Assembly: GCA_022450155.1 (NCBI GenBank)
Contig: JAKUQR010000013.1
Coordinates: 21,868 to 85,867, forward strand
Origin: Gammaproteobacteria bacterium
Lineage (GTDB): Bacteria > Pseudomonadota > Gammaproteobacteria > Arenicellales > UBA868
Direction: 5' to 3'
Length of the DNA: 64,000 nucleotides
Below, in pieces: positions 61,278 through 64,000 of this stretch; within the stretch, counting starts at the first letter, position 1, and each line of letters starts with the position of its first letter. Under the pieces are notes generated by a model. The model searched no databases, had not been told where the DNA came from, and worked only from the letters and a program-made list of their open reading frames with translations. The position numbers were made by a program, and so were the translations under genes.

Positions 61278-62555
61278 ATGGAAGAAACGATGGCGGAGAT
61301 GAACGTAGGAAAACAGCAGCTTCTCGACTCGATCGAGGAAGACAGGGACCAGTTAGTTCAATTCTTTAGCGATTTTGTAGCCTCACCCTCACCTAATCCA
61401 CCGGGCGACACTACAGTTGCGGTCAAACACATCACTGATTTCCTCGACCGTGAGGAATTGCCATATCGACTCATTGACCCACAGCCCACTATGGCCAACG
61501 TCGTGGGGACATTTGAGGGTGCCAACCCTGGGCGACATCTAGTCCTAAATGGGCATATTGATTGCTTCCCCGTGGACGAGACAGACGATCGCTGGAGTCA
61601 TGGACCGTGGAGTGGCGAAGTAGCAGATGGGAAGGTATGGGGCCGCGGCAGTTCTGATATGAAGTGCGGAACCACGGCTTCGATCTTTACTTTCCGTTAT
61701 CTGCACCGTTGTCGGGAGAAACTGCACGGCCGCCTCACTCTCACTTGCGTCTCTGACGAGGAGACCTTTGGCCCTTGGGGCGCACGCTATCTTCACGAGC
61801 ACCACCCTGAGGTTCACGGTGACTGTTGTCTCAATGGTGAGCCGTCAAGCCCTTACACCATCCGCTTCGGTGAGAAGGGGCCCTTGTGGCTCGCGTTCGA
61901 GATTCGAACCAAAGGTGCCCATGGTGCCTACACCCATCAGACCGAGAGCGCGTCCAAAATTGCTGCTGCACTGATCCAAGACCTAGAAGTCGTAACCAAG
62001 ATCGAGCCCAGCATGCCGGACAGTGTAGGTCTTGTACTAGATCAGGGGCGTGAGGAGATGGACCGTGCCATGGGTAAAGGTGCTGCTGACATCGTGCCAC
62101 GAGTCACACTCAATATTGGTGTGGTCAAAGGTGGACTCAAAGTCAATATGGTGCCCAATCTTGTTCGTGTCGAGGCCGATATTCGCTTGCCAGTGGGTGT
62201 AGAAAAGGAGCAGGTCATGTCCGTGGTGAAACAAGTGTTAGAGGGTTACCCTCAGGCGAAGATGAGCGAGATCAATTCGAGTCCGCCGAGCTGGTGCGAG
62301 CCCAATCACGAGATGGTTGAGCACCTGCAAAAAAACGCGAATGCACTGGGTGGCTACCAACCTGCACCAATCGTCAGCTTAGGCGGCACCGATGCGCGCC
62401 TGTGGCGCTATCGAAATGTACCCGCCTATGTCTACGGCCCGCCGCCGACAGGGATGGGCACCTACAATGAGTACGTCGAAATCGAGACCTTTCTTCATGT
62501 CGTACGTTGTCACGTCTTGAGCGCTTACGATTATCTGAGTCATGCGGGCAGCTAG
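61278..62555 (+). CDS. M20-family amidohydrolase/peptidase
   Basis: Zinc metallohydrolase of the ArgE/DapE/carboxypeptidase G2 family. Metal and catalytic motifs: LNGHIDCFPVDE (His, Asp), GRGSSDMKCG (Asp), VSDEETFGPWG (Glu pair) and LGGTDARLWR with a C-terminal metal ligand region. GAHGAYTHQ is the dimerisation-domain part. 425 residues. It is distinct from the argE in this window, so is probably a catabolic deacylase or dipeptidase. It is preceded by the IS remnant and followed by 470 bases of non-coding DNA. Confidence 0.85.
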   Translation: MEETMAEMNVGKQQLLDSIEEDRDQLVQFFSDFVASPSPNPPGDTTVAVKHITDFLDREELPYRLIDPQPTMANVVGTFEGANPGRHLVLNGHIDCFPVDETDDRWSHGPWSGEVADGKVWGRGSSDMKCGTTASIFTFRYLHRCREKLHGRLTLTCVSDEETFGPWGARYLHEHHPEVHGDCCLNGEPSSPYTIRFGEKGPLWLAFEIRTKGAHGAYTHQTESASKIAAALIQDLEVVTKIEPSMPDSVGLVLDQGREEMDRAMGKGAADIVPRVTLNIGVVKGGLKVNMVPNLVRVEADIRLPVGVEKEQVMSVVKQVLEGYPQAKMSEINSSPPSWCEPNHEMVEHLQKNANALGGYQPAPIVSLGGTDARLWRYRNVPAYVYGPPPTGMGTYNEYVEIETFLHVVRCHVLSAYDYLSHAGS

Positions 62556-63024
62556 TTATTCGGTTTCGTCCAATCCCATCCAACCAAAGGCAGCACTTTC
62601 GACGGTAGCTTTGACGGTAACAATACGGCGGTTACAAGATTACATAAACCATTTCAATTTCTTACAGATTTGTTCGATCCCTGCACGGCCCACCAATAAA
62701 TCAACGACTTACAGTTAATTTTCAAAACCCCACTGTTCCAATCAATCGCGATTGCCCCAATCAGAACACCGAAAGGTGGTTCACAACGGTGTGATGAGTC
62801 GTTGAAGGGTGCGTATTCTCTCTGGTGAGGCACTGCAAGGGGTCGCAGTGCAACAGAGGGCTAATACCCTGTAGGCCTTAGGTAATCAATACCAACAAAC
62901 TCGGGAAAAGATGTATCGGTATTGGTGAACGGGCAGTAGACTCTCCGCTTTCTTAAGTTGCGTGTACCAGCAACTTAGTTGTTTCCCAGCACTGAGCTAG
63001 ATAACTTTCCGAACGCAGTCTTCA
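62556..63024. other. Hairpin-rich non-coding region before the EamA gene
   Basis: No coding frame. Between 62831 and 62977 there are three perfect inverted repeats: CACTGC/GCAGTG (62831-62850), CAATACC/GGTATTG (62887-62924) and TAAGTTGC/GCAACTTA (62954-62977), with a weaker AGGG/CCCT hairpin between the first two. None matches a riboswitch class that I know. Confidence 0.5.
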
Positions 63025-63993
63025 GTGTTTCGGACCAGAACAAGTCACATGCTTGAAAGCAATCGGAAAGGCATAATTCTCGTCATCATTGGGATGACAA
63101 TATTTTCTGTTCACGATGTTTTGATAAAACTCCTATCAGATGAACTCTCGCTTTTCCAGATTCAGTTTTTTCGATCAATGATTGGAATAGCCCTAATCAT
63201 TGCGTACCAAAAAATTATCCACGAACCCGTAAGACTAACCACTGCTTATCCACTGTTAACTGTTTGTCGCGGTCTTATGTTCTTTTTCGGTTATTCGGCT
63301 TTCTTTTTTGCCCAATCTAAAATGCCTATTGCCACTGCTACAGTATTATTTATGATAAGTCCTATCTTCATAACCGTAACATCTATTTACTTTTTCAAGA
63401 GTCAGGTGGGCTATCGTCGCTGGTTATCAATTCTGGTTGGCTTTGTTGGTGTGGTTCTGATTTGTCAGCCGGAAACTGGGCAGTTCAATTTTTACTATTT
63501 GATTCCAATTTGTGTCGCACTAAGTTATGCATTTACTATAATCATTATAAAGAAGACCTCTGATAAAGATACGCTCAATCAGCAGATGCTATTGGTCTTT
63601 TTGATTATGGGCCTACTCAGTGGCATTACGGGATTGCTGTTTGGAGATGGCAGATTTGATAGCGCTGCGAATTCTGAAATCGCATTTATCACTCGTAGCT
63701 GGCAATTTGTTGATATCAAGAGCATTTCCATTTTGGCCACGATTTCTGTGATCGGATCTGTTGGATTACTGATATTGATGGGTGCTTATCGGGTTGCTGA
63801 TCCAGCTGTGATTAGTCCATACGAATATATCCTTGTAATCTGGATGATCCTATTGGGTTACCTAGTCTGGGGAGATGTGCCATCGTTCAATATGGCTATT
63901 GGAATAGTGCTGATCGTCGGTTCGGGCATCTATATATTTTATAGAGAGCGGATTAGAGGTGAGTCTGTCGCCAGTGAAGCAAGTTTGAGGTAG
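63025..63993 (+). CDS. EamA/DMT-family transporter
   Basis: Inner membrane permease of the drug/metabolite transporter superfamily, with ten predicted helices in two EamA repeats (about 15-145 and 160-305). Repeat motifs include FSVHDVLIKLL, ATATVLFMISPIFI (first repeat) and ADPAVISPYEYILVIWMILLGYL (second repeat). Start could be ATG 63025 or, more likely, ATG 63049 (MLESNRKG). The gene is clearly more AT-rich than its left neighbours, a sign of separate origin. Substrate unknown. Confidence 0.88.
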   Translation: MFRTRTSHMLESNRKGIILVIIGMTIFSVHDVLIKLLSDELSLFQIQFFRSMIGIALIIAYQKIIHEPVRLTTAYPLLTVCRGLMFFFGYSAFFFAQSKMPIATATVLFMISPIFITVTSIYFFKSQVGYRRWLSILVGFVGVVLICQPETGQFNFYYLIPICVALSYAFTIIIIKKTSDKDTLNQQMLLVFLIMGLLSGITGLLFGDGRFDSAANSEIAFITRSWQFVDIKSISILATISVIGSVGLLILMGAYRVADPAVISPYEYILVIWMILLGYLVWGDVPSFNMAIGIVLIVGSGIYIFYRERIRGESVASEASLR

Positions 63994-64000
63994 TTCAAAA

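Noticed and set aside
62791..62810. GATGAG plus GAAG resembling a hammerhead ribozyme core
   Set aside because: The conserved CGAAA partner and the required stems are not present.

Overview
This window is chromosomal DNA from a bacterium, most probably a gammaproteobacterium. The evidence is a proteobacterial-type gshA, zipA beside smc and ligA, dksA, yheT, an E. coli-like 4.5S SRP RNA gene directly upstream of dnaX-ybaB-recR, and a system I cytochrome c maturation pair (ccmAB). Gene density is high and most genes are housekeeping. The exact lineage cannot be placed from sequence alone.

Layout. Positions 1-4.7 kb hold a minus-strand C1 operon: a fused NuoE-NuoF-like formate dehydrogenase subunit, the molybdenum catalytic subunit, and the start of folD. 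Then come ccmAB, ilvD, an AsmA-family protein, dusA and a yjbQ-family gene whose start codon overlaps the divergent gshA start. From 13.5 to 24 kb there is a GT28-like glycosyltransferase, argE, a 3-hydroxyacyl-CoA dehydrogenase with a HyuA-like protein, an unrecognised protein and acnA. From 22.9 to 36 kb lie ligA-zipA-smc, dksA, pyrC, yheT, recR-ybaB-dnaX and the SRP RNA. From 35.8 to 38.6 kb there are a methyltransferase, a small M50 protease, a MaoC hydratase and a DUF3108 protein.

The metabolic accessory part starts at 38.6 kb. A phosphonate cluster (phnW, phnA, phnX) can break down 2-aminoethylphosphonate. After a decayed stretch (a ketopantoate reductase C-terminus and an AceK N-terminus), a minus-strand cluster runs from 53.6 to 43.2 kb: sucC, sucD, a tripartite tricarboxylate-type transporter (tctC, tctB, tctA), a ThDP enzyme, a formyl-CoA:oxalate CoA-transferase, a formyltransferase of the 10-formyltetrahydrofolate hydrolase type, and a GntR/FCD regulator. 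I read this as an oxalate (or related acid) uptake and degradation module in which formyl-CoA may be passed to the folate one-carbon pool. This would link it logically to the formate dehydrogenase and folD at the left end.

The right part (54-64 kb) contains two tRNA-Ser genes (GGA and CGA), an aminotransferase, a large membrane-spanning pseudokinase with Sel1 repeats, two small unknown genes, a deleted IS3-family remnant, an M20 peptidase and an AT-rich EamA transporter preceded by a run of hairpins. This right end looks the most accessory. No CRISPR array, rRNA operon or prophage was seen.
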